Below, one piece after another: positions 25,342 through 34,709 of a DNA stretch of 64,000 bases. How positions within the stretch are numbered: position 1 is the stretch's first letter; each line of letters begins with the position of its first letter. The DNA is from an uncultured Maribacter sp. Its GTDB lineage: Bacteria > Bacteroidota > Bacteroidia > Flavobacteriales > Flavobacteriaceae. Both the position numbers and the translations under genes were made by a program. The notes below the pieces were generated by a model, which was not told the DNA's origin, ran no database searches, and worked only from the letters and a program-made list of their open reading frames with translations. The stretch lies in assembly GCA_947493885.1 (NCBI GenBank), contig CANLTE010000005.1, positions 62,001 through 126,000 on the forward strand, given 5' to 3'.

Positions 25342-27858
25342 ATGAAAACAATAATAGTTGTTGGAAATGGAATGGTTGGTTACAAGTTTTGCGAAAAGTT
25401 TGTAGCAAAAGAAGAAAGCAAAAATTATAAAGTAATAGTTTTTGGAGAAGAACCCCGTCCTGCATATGATCGTGTACACCTCAGTGAATTTTTTGAAAAC
25501 CAAGATGCAAAAGCCTTAGAAATGGCTCCTGCAGAGTGGTATACTGAAAATAACATAGAACTAATTGTTAATGAGCGTGTAACTGACATTCACAAAACAA
25601 CTAAAAAAATCACGACAGCAAAGGATCGAGAATTTTCATACGACTATCTAGTTCTTGCTACAGGATCTTCTGCTTTTGTTCCCCCAATTAAAGGAGTGGA
25701 AAAAGAGGGTGTATTTGTGTACAGAACCATAGAAGATTTAGAGGGTATGTTAGACTACGCCTCTAAGTTAAAATCAAAAAACGCTAATGCTAAAGCGGCA
25801 GTTCTTGGTGGTGGTTTACTTGGGTTAGAAGCAGGTAAAGCCGTTATGGACATGGGACTGGAGCCACATATTGTAGAATTTGCTCCTAAACTAATGCCAA
25901 GGCAATTGGATTCTAGAAGTAGTCAAGTATTACAACTAAAGCTAGAGTCTATTGGGTTAAACATACATTTAAGCAAAGCAACCAACCAAATACTTGGAGA
26001 CAAATCTATTGTAGGGATGGAATTTGGTGAAGATGATGTTTTAGATGTGGAAATGCTTATTATTTCTGCAGGAATTAGGCCAAGAGATGAACTTGGAAAA
26101 ACCTGTGACTTAGAAATGGGCGTTCGCGGAGGAATTGTAGTAAACAACAAAATGCAAACATCTGACGAAAGTATTTACGCTATTGGAGAAGTAGCTTTGT
26201 ACAATCAAATGATATACGGTTTAGTTGCTCCTGGATACGATATGGCAGGTGTAGCTGTGGATCAAATTATCGGCGAAGCCGAAACATTAATGCCCGAAGA
26301 AATTGATATGTCCACCAAATTAAAACTTATAGGGGTAGACGTAGCAAGTTTCGGAGAGCCTTTTATGCCTGCATCAAAAGGACATTCTATAATTTTTGAA
26401 AATAAGACACAACATTTATACAAAAGAATTAATGTAAGTCTTGACGGTAAGTCACTACTAGGCGGAATTTTAGTTGGCGATGCTACGGATTATAGTATGC
26501 TACATCAGGTCTACTTAAACGGAATGGCTATTCCAGAAGATCCAGCTCAATTAATTTTACCAGCTTCTGAAGGAGGCGCAGCTTTTGGGGATGTGATGGA
26601 TTTACCAGATGAAGCTCAAATATGTTCTTGCGAAAGTGTTACCAAAGGACAAATATGCGCCGCAATTGAAAGCGGAGAAGCAACAGATATTGCTGGTGTT
26701 GTTAGCTGTACAAAAGCTGGTACTGGCTGTGGAGGCTGTAAACCAATGCTTGCAGATTTAACAAATGCTACTCTAAAATCTTTAGGCATTGAAGTCAAAG
26801 AAGGTGTTTGTGAACATTTTGACCTTAATAGACAAGATTTATATAAAATTATTCAAGTAAAAGAATACAAAACTTTTAATGAGGTTTTAGATAACCATGG
26901 AAATGGCGGACATGGTTGCGAATTATGTAAACCACTTATTGCATCCTTAATGGCAAGTATTAACGCAGATACTGCCAACAAAGAATATGCTATTCAAGAT
27001 TCTAATGACAGGTTCTTAGCAAACATTCAGCGTAATGGTACATATTCTGTAGTGCCTCGTGTACCGGGAGGAGAAATTACTCCAGATAAGTTAATCGCAC
27101 TTGGCGAAATTGCTAAGAAATACGATTTATATACTAAAATCACTGGTGGTGTTCGTATAGATTTATTTGGTGCAACATTAAACCAATTACCATTAATATG
27201 GAAAGAGTTAATTGGTCATGGTTTTGAAAGTGGTCATGCATATGGTAAATCCCTTAGAACTGTAAAAACATGTGTAGGTTCAACCTGGTGTCGTTACGGT
27301 ATGGATGAAAGTGTAAGTTTTGGAATTGAACTAGAAAATAGATACAGGGGTATACGTGCCCCTCATAAAATTAAGGGAGGTGTTTCTGGGTGTATTAGAG
27401 AATGTGCTGAAGCTCGTGGAAAAGACTTTGGTTTAATTGCTGTTGAAGGAGGTTGGAATTTATATGTTGGCGGAAACGGTGGAGCAACACCACGTCACGC
27501 TGAATTGTTAGCAGAACAAATTGACAATGAAACTGTAATAAAATATCTAGATAGATACTTAATGTTTTATATGCACACCGCCAAACCTTTACAGCGAACA
27601 GCTGCGTGGCAAGAAAGACTTGAAGGAGGCATGGAATATCTAAAAGAAGTAATTATTGAAGACAAATTAGGTATCGCAGTAGATTTAGAAAAAGAAATGG
27701 AAACTTTAGTTAATAAGTTTGAGTGCGAATGGACGCAGGCTATTAACGATCCCGAAATGATGAAACGTTTTAGTCATTTTGTAAATAGTGAAGAAGATGA
27801 TGACAACTTGGTATTTGTACCAATGAGAGATCAAAAAATGCCAGAACCTTGGAATTAA
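25342..27858 (+). CDS. nirB: NAD(P)H-dependent nitrite reductase large subunit
   Basis: The 838-residue siroheme enzyme reduces nitrite to ammonium in the cytoplasm. Order of parts: FAD/NAD(P) reductase (1-400; VVGNGMVG, ATGSSAF, GGGLLGLE), a BFD-like 2Fe-2S domain (CSCESVTKG near 430, CGGC near 465) and a second BFD-like segment ending in CELC. The siroheme/4Fe-4S reductase domain follows, with C644-x5-C650 (CVGSTWC) and C684-x3-C688 (CIREC). Length and all cofactor cysteines are normal. It starts the operon nirB-nirD-DUF4202-narX-like-cysG-N-small protein. Confidence 0.94.
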   Translation: MKTIIVVGNGMVGYKFCEKFVAKEESKNYKVIVFGEEPRPAYDRVHLSEFFENQDAKALEMAPAEWYTENNIELIVNERVTDIHKTTKKITTAKDREFSYDYLVLATGSSAFVPPIKGVEKEGVFVYRTIEDLEGMLDYASKLKSKNANAKAAVLGGGLLGLEAGKAVMDMGLEPHIVEFAPKLMPRQLDSRSSQVLQLKLESIGLNIHLSKATNQILGDKSIVGMEFGEDDVLDVEMLIISAGIRPRDELGKTCDLEMGVRGGIVVNNKMQTSDESIYAIGEVALYNQMIYGLVAPGYDMAGVAVDQIIGEAETLMPEEIDMSTKLKLIGVDVASFGEPFMPASKGHSIIFENKTQHLYKRINVSLDGKSLLGGILVGDATDYSMLHQVYLNGMAIPEDPAQLILPASEGGAAFGDVMDLPDEAQICSCESVTKGQICAAIESGEATDIAGVVSCTKAGTGCGGCKPMLADLTNATLKSLGIEVKEGVCEHFDLNRQDLYKIIQVKEYKTFNEVLDNHGNGGHGCELCKPLIASLMASINADTANKEYAIQDSNDRFLANIQRNGTYSVVPRVPGGEITPDKLIALGEIAKKYDLYTKITGGVRIDLFGATLNQLPLIWKELIGHGFESGHAYGKSLRTVKTCVGSTWCRYGMDESVSFGIELENRYRGIRAPHKIKGGVSGCIRECAEARGKDFGLIAVEGGWNLYVGGNGGATPRHAELLAEQIDNETVIKYLDRYLMFYMHTAKPLQRTAAWQERLEGGMEYLKEVIIEDKLGIAVDLEKEMETLVNKFECEWTQAINDPEMMKRFSHFVNSEEDDDNLVFVPMRDQKMPEPWN

Positions 27859-27882
27859 TAAACAGCGCTAAAATTTAGAAAA

Positions 27883-28260
27883 ATGGAAGAAATTCTTGAA
27901 ACATATACAGCAACTGAATTGGAACATGTAAAAGTTTGGTTTAAAGCGGCATCAACAAAAGATTTTCCTGTTGATGGAGGAGCTTGTATAAAATATAAAG
28001 ACAAACAAATTGCCGTTTTTAATTTTGCTAGATTAGATAAATGGTACGCTTGTCAAAACGTTTGTCCTCATAAAATGGAAATGGTTTTATCGCGAGGTAT
28101 GATTGGTGACGACAAAGGAACTCCAAAGGTAGCATGCCCGTTACACAAAAAAACCTTCTCATTAGAAAATGGAGAAAATTTAAATGGAGATTTAGAAGCT
28201 ATTGCCACATATCCTGTAAAAATTGAAAACGACTTTGTATATATAGGTTTTTCTGAATAG
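27883..28260 (+). CDS. nirD: Nitrite reductase small subunit, Rieske-type
   Basis: The 125-residue Rieske-fold protein keeps both cluster-binding pairs, CPH (C-x-H) and CPLH (C-x2-H), so it probably carries a real 2Fe-2S cluster, unlike NirD copies that have lost these residues. It forms the NirBD complex with the protein encoded 24 bases upstream. Confidence 0.9.
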   Translation: MEEILETYTATELEHVKVWFKAASTKDFPVDGGACIKYKDKQIAVFNFARLDKWYACQNVCPHKMEMVLSRGMIGDDKGTPKVACPLHKKTFSLENGENLNGDLEAIATYPVKIENDFVYIGFSE

Positions 28261-28280
28261 CTTAGCAAAAATCTAAATGT

Positions 28281-28868
28281 ATGGCTGAGTTGCAAAAGTT
28301 ACAAGAAGCTTTTAACGCCTTTGATGAAGCAAATAAAAAAGACCCTAATACGGAGGTTTTTAACGGAAAAACATATCCAAAAGAGTTGCTATATGCACAG
28401 CGCATGACTAGCACGCTTAATAATTTTGCTTCCGAAGCTTCTGAGGCCTTGCAGCTTACTGCACGTTGTCAACATATTTGCAGATGGGAAATTCCCAGAG
28501 ATTCATACGAGATGAACCGCGTGGGATATCTAAAATGGCGTCAAGACTTGAAAAAGCATCATGCTAAAAAAGCCACTGAAATTTTAACAGCTTTAAATTT
28601 TGACAAAGAAACTATAGACCAAGTATCTTTTTTATTGTTAAAAAAACAGCTTAAAAAAAGCGCAGAAACCCAAACATTGGAAGATGTTATTTGTCTAGTA
28701 TTTTTAGATTACTATTTGGAGCCCTTCATTAAAAAGCATGATGATGACAAATTAATAGACATTTTACAAAAAACTTGGAAAAAAATGTCCGAAAAAGGTC
28801 AAAACGCAGCATTAAAACTACAATTATCTAATAAAGCAAGTGAATTAGTAGCCAAAGCACTAGCTTGA
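28281..28868 (+). CDS. DUF4202 family protein
   Basis: The 195-residue soluble, helical protein matches what is known of DUF4202: an ARCQHICRWEIPR segment near residues 60-75 followed by GYLKWRQDLKKHHA. The spaced His residues, Glu and Asp recall an HD-like metal-binding helical fold, which is inference. It sits 20 bases after nirD and before the NarX-like kinase. DUF4202 genes often lie beside nitrite reductase genes, so a role in nitrite assimilation or its control is likely. Its activity is not known. Confidence 0.78.
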   Translation: MAELQKLQEAFNAFDEANKKDPNTEVFNGKTYPKELLYAQRMTSTLNNFASEASEALQLTARCQHICRWEIPRDSYEMNRVGYLKWRQDLKKHHAKKATEILTALNFDKETIDQVSFLLLKKQLKKSAETQTLEDVICLVFLDYYLEPFIKKHDDDKLIDILQKTWKKMSEKGQNAALKLQLSNKASELVAKALA

Positions 28869-28898
28869 TGATTATCTTTACCAATTGATAACTCACAT

Positions 28899-30737
28899 AT
28901 GGCTAAAGAAGATAACCAAAAACCTCTTGACACAGCCACCTTTCAAAGGGTTCAAAAATGGTATGTTTTAGCTTTACTAGCAATTGCGGTTACCGTTATT
29001 GTTGCGCAGATTTTAATACAATCGCACTTAAACTCACAACTTAATGACTCTCGTATAATTAACGTTGCTGGTCGCCAGCGCGCTTACAGTCAAAAACTTG
29101 TTAAAGAAGTTTTACTATTTCAATCCGTCTCAAAAGATATCAATGTTAGAAATTCGTATGCTTCCGAAATAAAACAAGTTTTAGCATTGTGGAAAGAAGC
29201 ACATCAATCCTTACAATTAGAAAATTCCAGTTTGGGTGTTTCAAAAAAAGCAAGTACTAATATTACTTTACTTTTTAATGACATAACTCCACATCACACC
29301 GCAATGATTAATGCAGCAAACAAAATTTTACAGCTAAAATCAGGCGACTCTTTAGCAAATAACAAACAATTAAATATCCTGTTAGAAAACGAAAAAGTGT
29401 TTCTTAAAAAAATGGATGCTATTGTAAATACTTATGATGCCCTTAGTAAGGAAAAATTGCAAAGTTTAAAGCAAAAAGAATACTTATTGCTTGCATTTTC
29501 TTTGCTCATCTTACTATTAGAAGTTCTTTTTATTTTTAGACCATTGTCTTTCCAAATAAAAAAAACAATATCAAAGCTTTTAGAAAGTCAAAAAAAGTCA
29601 GAAAACGATGCCAAAGAAATAAAACATCTATTTCAAGAAAAAGAAAAGTCATTAGAAGCGCTCAAAGATTTGAATTTCGTAATTGACAATGCCGCATTAT
29701 TTGCAAGTACAAGAAAAAATGAGAGTATTGTTTTTATCAGTAAAAAGTTTTTAGAACTGCTTAAAATAGATACGATTGACTATAGAAAATCACTTTCAGA
29801 AACACTTACTAACGATTTAGGTCAACAACAATATCTACGAGAACTTTTTACAAGTAAAAGAGCTAGTATTCGTTCTGAAGAAATAGAAATTCTATCCCAT
29901 GCTGGAGAAAAATTATGGCTAGATATGTCTATAATACCCATGCATCAATCTAGCCTAGAACAAAACATGTTAATTCTCTGCTCTGATATCACACAACGTA
30001 AAAAAACACAGCAAAAAATAGAACAACTTACCAAAGAAAACTACGAAGAAAGTATAAAACAAAAACAACTACAGGCAAGTCAAATAGTTGAGGGGCAAGA
30101 AGAAGAACGTAAACGTATTGCAAAAGATATTCATGACGGTATCGGACAAATGCTTACCGCTTTAAAATTTAATATTGAATCTATTAATCTGGAAGACAAG
30201 GACAAGTCCGCTGAAAAAATCTCATATCTTAAAAATCTTACCTCAGATTTAATACGAGGTGTGCGCACGGCAACTTTTAACCTAACACCTCCTGAGTTAA
30301 GTGACCATGGTATTTTCCCTGCACTACAAAAAATGACAACAGAGTTAGCCAAACTGACGGGAGAAAATATACTTTTTGAAAATAAAGCTTCTAAAAATAT
30401 TAGATTTGATTCTTTAGCCGAAACCAATATTTACAGAGTAACTCAAGAAGCCATTAATAATGCTATTAAATATGGTAAATCTAATTACATATTAGTAACC
30501 ATAAACTACAATAACAAAATTTTAAGTGTTACCATAACTGATGATGGCGTAGGCTTTGACCCAGAATTAGTTTCTAAAAAGCCAAAAAATAACAGCGAGG
30601 GTGGCATGGGCTTATTTTTTATGAAAGAGCGTATTAGTTATATTAATGGGCGTTTGTTTATAAATTCTATTCTTGGAGAAGGAACCAGAATTACAATAAA
30701 TTACTCCCTGAATAATACAAATGAAACTTATGAGTAA
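28899..30737 (+). CDS. NarX-like sensor histidine kinase (PilJ-type sensor, PAS, HisKA_3)
   Basis: The 612-residue kinase has two membrane spans (about residues 24-44 and 192-210) that enclose a helical periplasmic domain. Right after the first span comes INVAGRQRAYSQKL, which matches the P-box of NarX/NarQ (GRQRMLSQ) where nitrate is bound. A coiled coil and a PAS-like domain (about 250-370) follow. The kinase core is HisKA_3 with EERKRIAKDIHDGIGQ (His412) and an HATPase with NAIKYG, DDGVGFD and GGMGLFFMKERI. It should sense nitrate or nitrite in the periplasm and phosphorylate a NarL-type regulator; the one at 11492 fits. Its stop overlaps the start of the next gene. Confidence 0.87.
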   Translation: MAKEDNQKPLDTATFQRVQKWYVLALLAIAVTVIVAQILIQSHLNSQLNDSRIINVAGRQRAYSQKLVKEVLLFQSVSKDINVRNSYASEIKQVLALWKEAHQSLQLENSSLGVSKKASTNITLLFNDITPHHTAMINAANKILQLKSGDSLANNKQLNILLENEKVFLKKMDAIVNTYDALSKEKLQSLKQKEYLLLAFSLLILLLEVLFIFRPLSFQIKKTISKLLESQKKSENDAKEIKHLFQEKEKSLEALKDLNFVIDNAALFASTRKNESIVFISKKFLELLKIDTIDYRKSLSETLTNDLGQQQYLRELFTSKRASIRSEEIEILSHAGEKLWLDMSIIPMHQSSLEQNMLILCSDITQRKKTQQKIEQLTKENYEESIKQKQLQASQIVEGQEEERKRIAKDIHDGIGQMLTALKFNIESINLEDKDKSAEKISYLKNLTSDLIRGVRTATFNLTPPELSDHGIFPALQKMTTELAKLTGENILFENKASKNIRFDSLAETNIYRVTQEAINNAIKYGKSNYILVTINYNNKILSVTITDDGVGFDPELVSKKPKNNSEGGMGLFFMKERISYINGRLFINSILGEGTRITINYSLNNTNETYE

Positions 30738-31323
30738 AAACGAATTATATCCTGTCTTTTTAAAAGTAAATAATTTAACCACACTTATTGTTGGTGGCGG
30801 AAATGTTGCTCTTGAAAAACTTACCTTTCTGCTGAAATCTAGCCCCAATGCTAAAGTAATATTAGTATCTATCACCTTTAAAGATGAGATTATTGCATTA
30901 ACAAAAAAGCATAACATCCAACTAATTGAAGACAGCTATAATTTAAGGTACCTAGAAAACAAAAACATTGTTATTGCAACCACGGATAATGTAGCGGTAA
31001 ATGAACAAGTTTATAATGATTGTAGAGCTAAAAACATTCTTGTGAATGTAGCAGACAATCCACCCTTTTGTGATTTTTATATGGGAGGCATTGTAACCAA
31101 AGGGAACGTAAAAGTAGCCATTTCAACAAATGGCAAATCTCCTACCACAGCAAAACGACTTCGACAATTTTTTGAAGACGTTATCCCAGAAAATATCGAC
31201 GATTTAGTCAAAAATTTAAACGAATTCAGAAAAACTATTAAAGGCGATTTTGAAGAAAAAGTAGACACCTTAAATAAGTTTACAAAAGGGTTAGTAAGTA
31301 AAAAAGATGAAGATGAAAATTAG
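30730..31323 (+). CDS. Precorrin-2 dehydrogenase / sirohydrochlorin ferrochelatase domain protein (CysG N-terminal-like)
   Basis: The protein of about 197 residues completes siroheme synthesis by oxidising precorrin-2 with NAD and inserting iron. It has a Rossmann GGGNVALEK near residue 20, TTDNVAVN in the NAD-binding half and the substrate loop NGKSPTTAKRLR near residue 140, as in Met8p and CysG-N. The chosen start (30730) overlaps the kinase stop by 8 bases; an ATG at 30721 is also possible. It works with CobA encoded at 24441 to supply NirB. Confidence 0.88.
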   Translation: MSKNELYPVFLKVNNLTTLIVGGGNVALEKLTFLLKSSPNAKVILVSITFKDEIIALTKKHNIQLIEDSYNLRYLENKNIVIATTDNVAVNEQVYNDCRAKNILVNVADNPPFCDFYMGGIVTKGNVKVAISTNGKSPTTAKRLRQFFEDVIPENIDDLVKNLNEFRKTIKGDFEEKVDTLNKFTKGLVSKKDEDEN

Positions 31324-31675
31324 AATTAAAGAAAACACAGTTAGATTAAGACTTACTAAAAATGAAGTAGATACACTTTGTTCCTCTGGAAGCTATTCCG
31401 AAAAAACACAATTTCCTAACCAAACCTTCACTTACAGCATTAATACAACGGAAAGTGAAACTCCAAATGCTTCATTTACCGATAACGAAATTACTATTGA
31501 ACTTCCTAAAAATGAAATTAAGGGATGGGAAACCGACAATAGAGTTGGTTTTAAGCACCAAATTCCGTTAACAAATAACGAATCGCTTTCTATTTTAGTA
31601 GAAAAAGATTTTGTTTGTCTGGATCAACGAGACGAAGACCAATCCGACAATTACCCCAACCCCAAAAGCTGTTAA
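31307..31675 (+). CDS. Small conserved beta-rich protein at the end of the nir operon (DUF7009-like)
   Basis: The 122-residue protein overlaps the siroheme gene by 17 bases. The N-terminus KIRIKENTVRLRLTKNEVD and the ending LLVEKDFVCLDQ-like plus EDQSDNYPNP are typical of a small family seen in Bacteroidota, which I recall as DUF7009. The number is from memory and uncertain. There is no signal peptide and there are no transmembrane parts. The two Cys residues, near position 105 and at the very end, could bind metal, but this is speculation. It is the last gene before the recombined Rhs region. Confidence 0.6.
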   Translation: MKMKIRIKENTVRLRLTKNEVDTLCSSGSYSEKTQFPNQTFTYSINTTESETPNASFTDNEITIELPKNEIKGWETDNRVGFKHQIPLTNNESLSILVEKDFVCLDQRDEDQSDNYPNPKSC

Positions 31676-31715
31676 TTTTATATGGTGCCATTTAATTTGT
31701 GGGGCTTTTTTTTGA

Positions 31716-33434
31716 TTTAGTACTATTGATTCTACAGAAAACATTTCCAATATTGAATGGAGAGTAGATGGCAAAGTACGAGCTGTTACCAAAACCAATG
31801 GTGACCAAATTACATTTAAATACGACGGATTAGGTAACCGTATTGCAAAAACAAATGTAGATCAAAATAAAACTACATTCTACGTACGTGATGCCCAAGG
31901 CAATGTATTAGCGGTATACGAAGGAGCATCAGATGGAGAAATAAAAACAGGAGATGAAGTTCAATACCCTATGAGTATAAACCTGTTAAACATACCAGGC
32001 ACCGAAGAAAAAACATTTGGAGCTATAAATAGCATCGTAGCCGAAAATTTAACCTCAGATGACAATACAGTAGAACCTTCAGGTAATATAACTTTTACCG
32101 CAGGACAAGGCATTACTTTAAAACCCAATTTCCATGCCATATCTGGTGGAGAATTTTTAGCTGAAATTAAACCACTATCTAACGGTGGCAATGGTAATAC
32201 CGAAGATATGTATCTCACCGAGCACCATATTTTTGGTAGTTCTCGTTTGGGTATGGAACAAAAGAACTTGGAAATTACCGAAGAAACTACTACATTAGAT
32301 AATACGGTCTTTGAAAATAAAGTAGGCGACAAACGTTATGAACTTAGCAACCATTTAGGTAATGTATTAAGTGTAATTACCGATCGTAAATTAGGTTCTG
32401 CTGGTGATTATTCACCAGATGTAGTTGCGTTTAATGATTACTATCCTTTTGGAATGCTACTGCCTGGACGTAAAGGTAGCACAAGTGATTACCGATATGG
32501 CTTCCAAGGACAGGAACTAGACAACGAAATTAAAGGGGAAGGGAATTCTCTGAACTACAAATACAGAATGCACGATTCGAGGGTAGGAAGGTTTTTTGCT
32601 GTGGATCCTTTATTTAGACAATACCCGCATTATACACCATATAGTTTTAGTGGAAATAAAGTTATAAGTCATAGAGAGTTAGAAGGTTTAGAAGAAGCAA
32701 TTACTACTTTTGGGTTTGAAACTGATGGTAAATCGAAAGTTAAATATGTAAGTGCAGATTTAATTGTAGATGAAACAAAGGCAAGAAAAGAAATAATTAG
32801 AATAGACCTGAATAATATTGTTTATGAAGCCAATAGCTATCAAACTTTACTAGGGCGAGATGATAGAAATAATGAAGTAGGTGATTTCTCAAATATTAGA
32901 AATTTGTCAGATAAAGATTTAAGTGGTTTTATAGGTTACGCAAGATTTGTTTTTGGAGTAGTTCATTCTAAGAAAACCATAGAAGAAGCCGTATTAATGG
33001 AATCTAATGCAGGTCCGCTTAAGACACCTTCTAATTTATTAGATTTTAAGAATAGTGCATATGATATTTTAGGAATTAAGAGAGATGAATTGATAGGGAT
33101 AGATGGGGTTGTGTATAATGCTAACGAAGCAGGGAATTATATATGGGGATTAGTCTTAGAAGATGCAGGTATTATAATCAGTGCTGATAAAATTGCAGAA
33201 GCTGGTACTAGAGGGCGAAAAGATGAGCCTCATGAGCAAAAAGCTATTAAGAACGGTATTCAAAAATCAAAGTATCTTTATGAAAATGGTAAACTTGATT
33301 CTGATGAGATGATGAGAACATTTGATCGCTATACTGAACAGTATCTGTATTTTCTAGAAGAAGGAGGAGATCCAGAAAAATTTGTTCCAGAAAATGGAAT
33401 TTTTAAAGAAGAAACTCAAGATGAGGAAGATTAA
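31716..33434 (+). pseudogene. 5'-truncated Rhs/YD-repeat protein with a unique C-terminal domain (orphan Rhs tip 1)
   Basis: The reading frame is open from just after an in-frame TGA at 31713 to the stop at 33432, but the long N-terminal part of an Rhs protein is missing. YD-type repeats (YDGLGNRIAKT, VRDAQGNVLAVYEG) come first, then the Rhs core end ([32 protein letters not shown]), then about 245 residues with no repeat character. That C-terminal part is a plausible toxin domain; a YNANEAGNYIWG stretch near residue 375 of the ORF from ATG 31971 is its most motif-like element. The downstream lipoprotein gene overlaps by 14 bases. It could be translated from 31971 or serve as a recombination donor for a full Rhs gene elsewhere. 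Confidence 0.75.
32436..32687 (+). repeat. Inverted Rhs-core homology arm, copy 1
   Basis: This 252-base stretch encodes the Rhs core end and recurs in inverted orientation at 37378-37629. The first 59 bases are identical by eye, then similarity declines through the LEG segment where the unique C-termini begin. Confidence 0.85.
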
Positions 33435-33900
33435 ATTAATTTTCACACTACTTATTGTAATATCATTTTGTATAGCTTGTGTTAACAAAAAGACTGAAGA
33501 TGATTATATAAAAGATTTTAACTATATAAAATTTGATTTAGATAAGGTTATAAATTATGTAGAGAGTAAATATTTTTTGAGAGATGATATAAAAAATCTT
33601 ATAAATTTAAATTTTATTTTAGAATCAATAGACTACGATTTAGAATCTGTTTTAACAGATGACTATATAACTTCTATTTTAAATGAAGACATACATAGTG
33701 TATCATTTCATAAAACCTCAAATTGTTTGGAAAAATATACTTTTGATGAAGTAAGATTTCAATTAAATGGAAATTCTGATTATACATATTATTACGTTTA
33801 TGTTTTTTGCTCAAAAAAAAGTAATGAAATTTATGAAAGTTTAAATTATAAATCTCTACCTCTGGAAAATAAATGGTTTTTAGAGGTAGAAAAAAATTGA
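33421..33900 (+). CDS. Lipoprotein overlapping Rhs tip 1, candidate immunity protein
   Basis: The start at 33421 gives a lipoprotein signal (MRKIKLIFTLLIVISFCIAC, Cys20). The mature protein of about 140 residues is acidic and very AT-rich in codon use. It has no recognised family. Its ATG lies 14 bases inside the end of the Rhs tip gene, so the two are translationally coupled. Polymorphic toxin genes are normally followed at once by a cognate immunity gene; a membrane-bound location would suit a toxin acting in the periplasm. The role is inferred from position only. Confidence 0.62.
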   Translation: MRKIKLIFTLLIVISFCIACVNKKTEDDYIKDFNYIKFDLDKVINYVESKYFLRDDIKNLINLNFILESIDYDLESVLTDDYITSILNEDIHSVSFHKTSNCLEKYTFDEVRFQLNGNSDYTYYYVYVFCSKKSNEIYESLNYKSLPLENKWFLEVEKN

Positions 33901-33911
33901 TTATAGATGAT

Positions 33912-33949
33912 ATCTTCCCCTCGCTCCCGCTAGTCTGTGACTAGTGGCG
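33912..33949. repeat. REP-like hairpin element 1
   Basis: The core CTAGTC-TGT-GACTAG forms a 6-bp stem, flanked by CTTCCCC on one side and TGGCG on the other. A closely related sequence occurs in inverted orientation at 35865-35899. It lies 191 bases before the RAYT transposase start. A second hairpin-forming stretch (GTTGC ... CGATAGTTATCG ... GCAAC) occurs at 34016-34038. Confidence 0.65.
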
Positions 33950-34140
33950 TACCTGTATATACTTTATTTATACTAGTATAGTAAAGGCTATATGATTTTA
34001 AAACTATGTAGTCACGTTGCTCTCGATAGTTATCGCAACTTGCAAGATGCTTGTTTTACAACATAAACAAAGCAATAAAGAATACAAAAACTACTAAAAG
34101 AAAATATTCTACAAATGTGTCTTTTTTGTATTTTAGGTAT

Positions 34141-34696
34141 ATGAGTAGAAAGTATAAATTTCATAACCCTAAAGCAGCGTATTTTGTATCGTTTGCAACG
34201 GTAAACTGGATAGATGTATTTACTCGGCAAATTTATTTTGATGTTTTAGCACAAAGTATAAATTACTGTAGAAAAGAAAAAGGAATGCAGTTGTATGCCT
34301 ATTGTTTTATGCCAAGTCACGTACATTTAGTATTTCGTTCATCAAAAGAAGACCCTGCAGGTATTTTGAGAGATTTTAAGAAATATACTTCAAAGAAAAT
34401 TTTAAAAACAATTGAGGGAAATAAACGGGAAAGCAGAAAAGAGTGGCTGTTATGGATGTTTAAGCGAGCTGGCGTGAAAAAAGGTAATGTTTCCACATAT
34501 CAATTTTGGCAACATCATAATAAACCTATTGAATTATGGAGCCCAAAAGTTATTAAACAAAAATAGATTATATACACAACAACCCTGTAGTATCTGGTTT
34601 TGTTACTAACCCATTTGATTATAAATACAGTAGTGCAAGAAATTTAATGAAGACAATACTGTTTTAGAAATCGATGATATTGGATTTTTAGATTAA
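34141..34696 (+). pseudogene. REP-associated tyrosine transposase (RAYT, Y1/IS200-like), frameshifted near the C-terminus
   Basis: The start MSRKYKFHNPKAAYFVSFATVNW is typical of Bacteroidota RAYTs. The HUH pair appears as MPSHVHLVF, and the catalytic region continues with LRDFKKYTSKK and YQFWQHHNKPIELW. The frame ends early at 34566. Shifting frame near 34561 restores DYIHNNPVVSGFVTNP and KYSSARNL, and a second shift near 34650 restores TVLEIDDIGFLD to a stop at 34696. Both the YIHNNP motif and the normal end are therefore present but out of frame, so this copy is probably dead. Related hairpins lie on both sides. Confidence 0.85.
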
Positions 34697-34709
34697 TTAA
34701 ATTTAGACT

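Noticed and set aside
31676-31715. Possible terminator between the nir operon and the Rhs remnant (GGGGC followed by eight T)
   Set aside because: Only a weak 5-bp CCCCA/TGGGG stem with a very long loop can be drawn; not strong enough to call.
31880-31890. TACGTACGTG inside Rhs tip 1, similar to the nitrate operator half-site
   Set aside because: It lies in coding DNA of a YD repeat, has no partner half in 7-2-7 spacing and is not near a nitrate gene.
34016-34038. Hairpin GTTGC...CGATAGTTATCG...GCAAC as a possible small RNA or attachment site
   Set aside because: Probably part of the RAYT-associated end sequence; no second copy is seen in the window.
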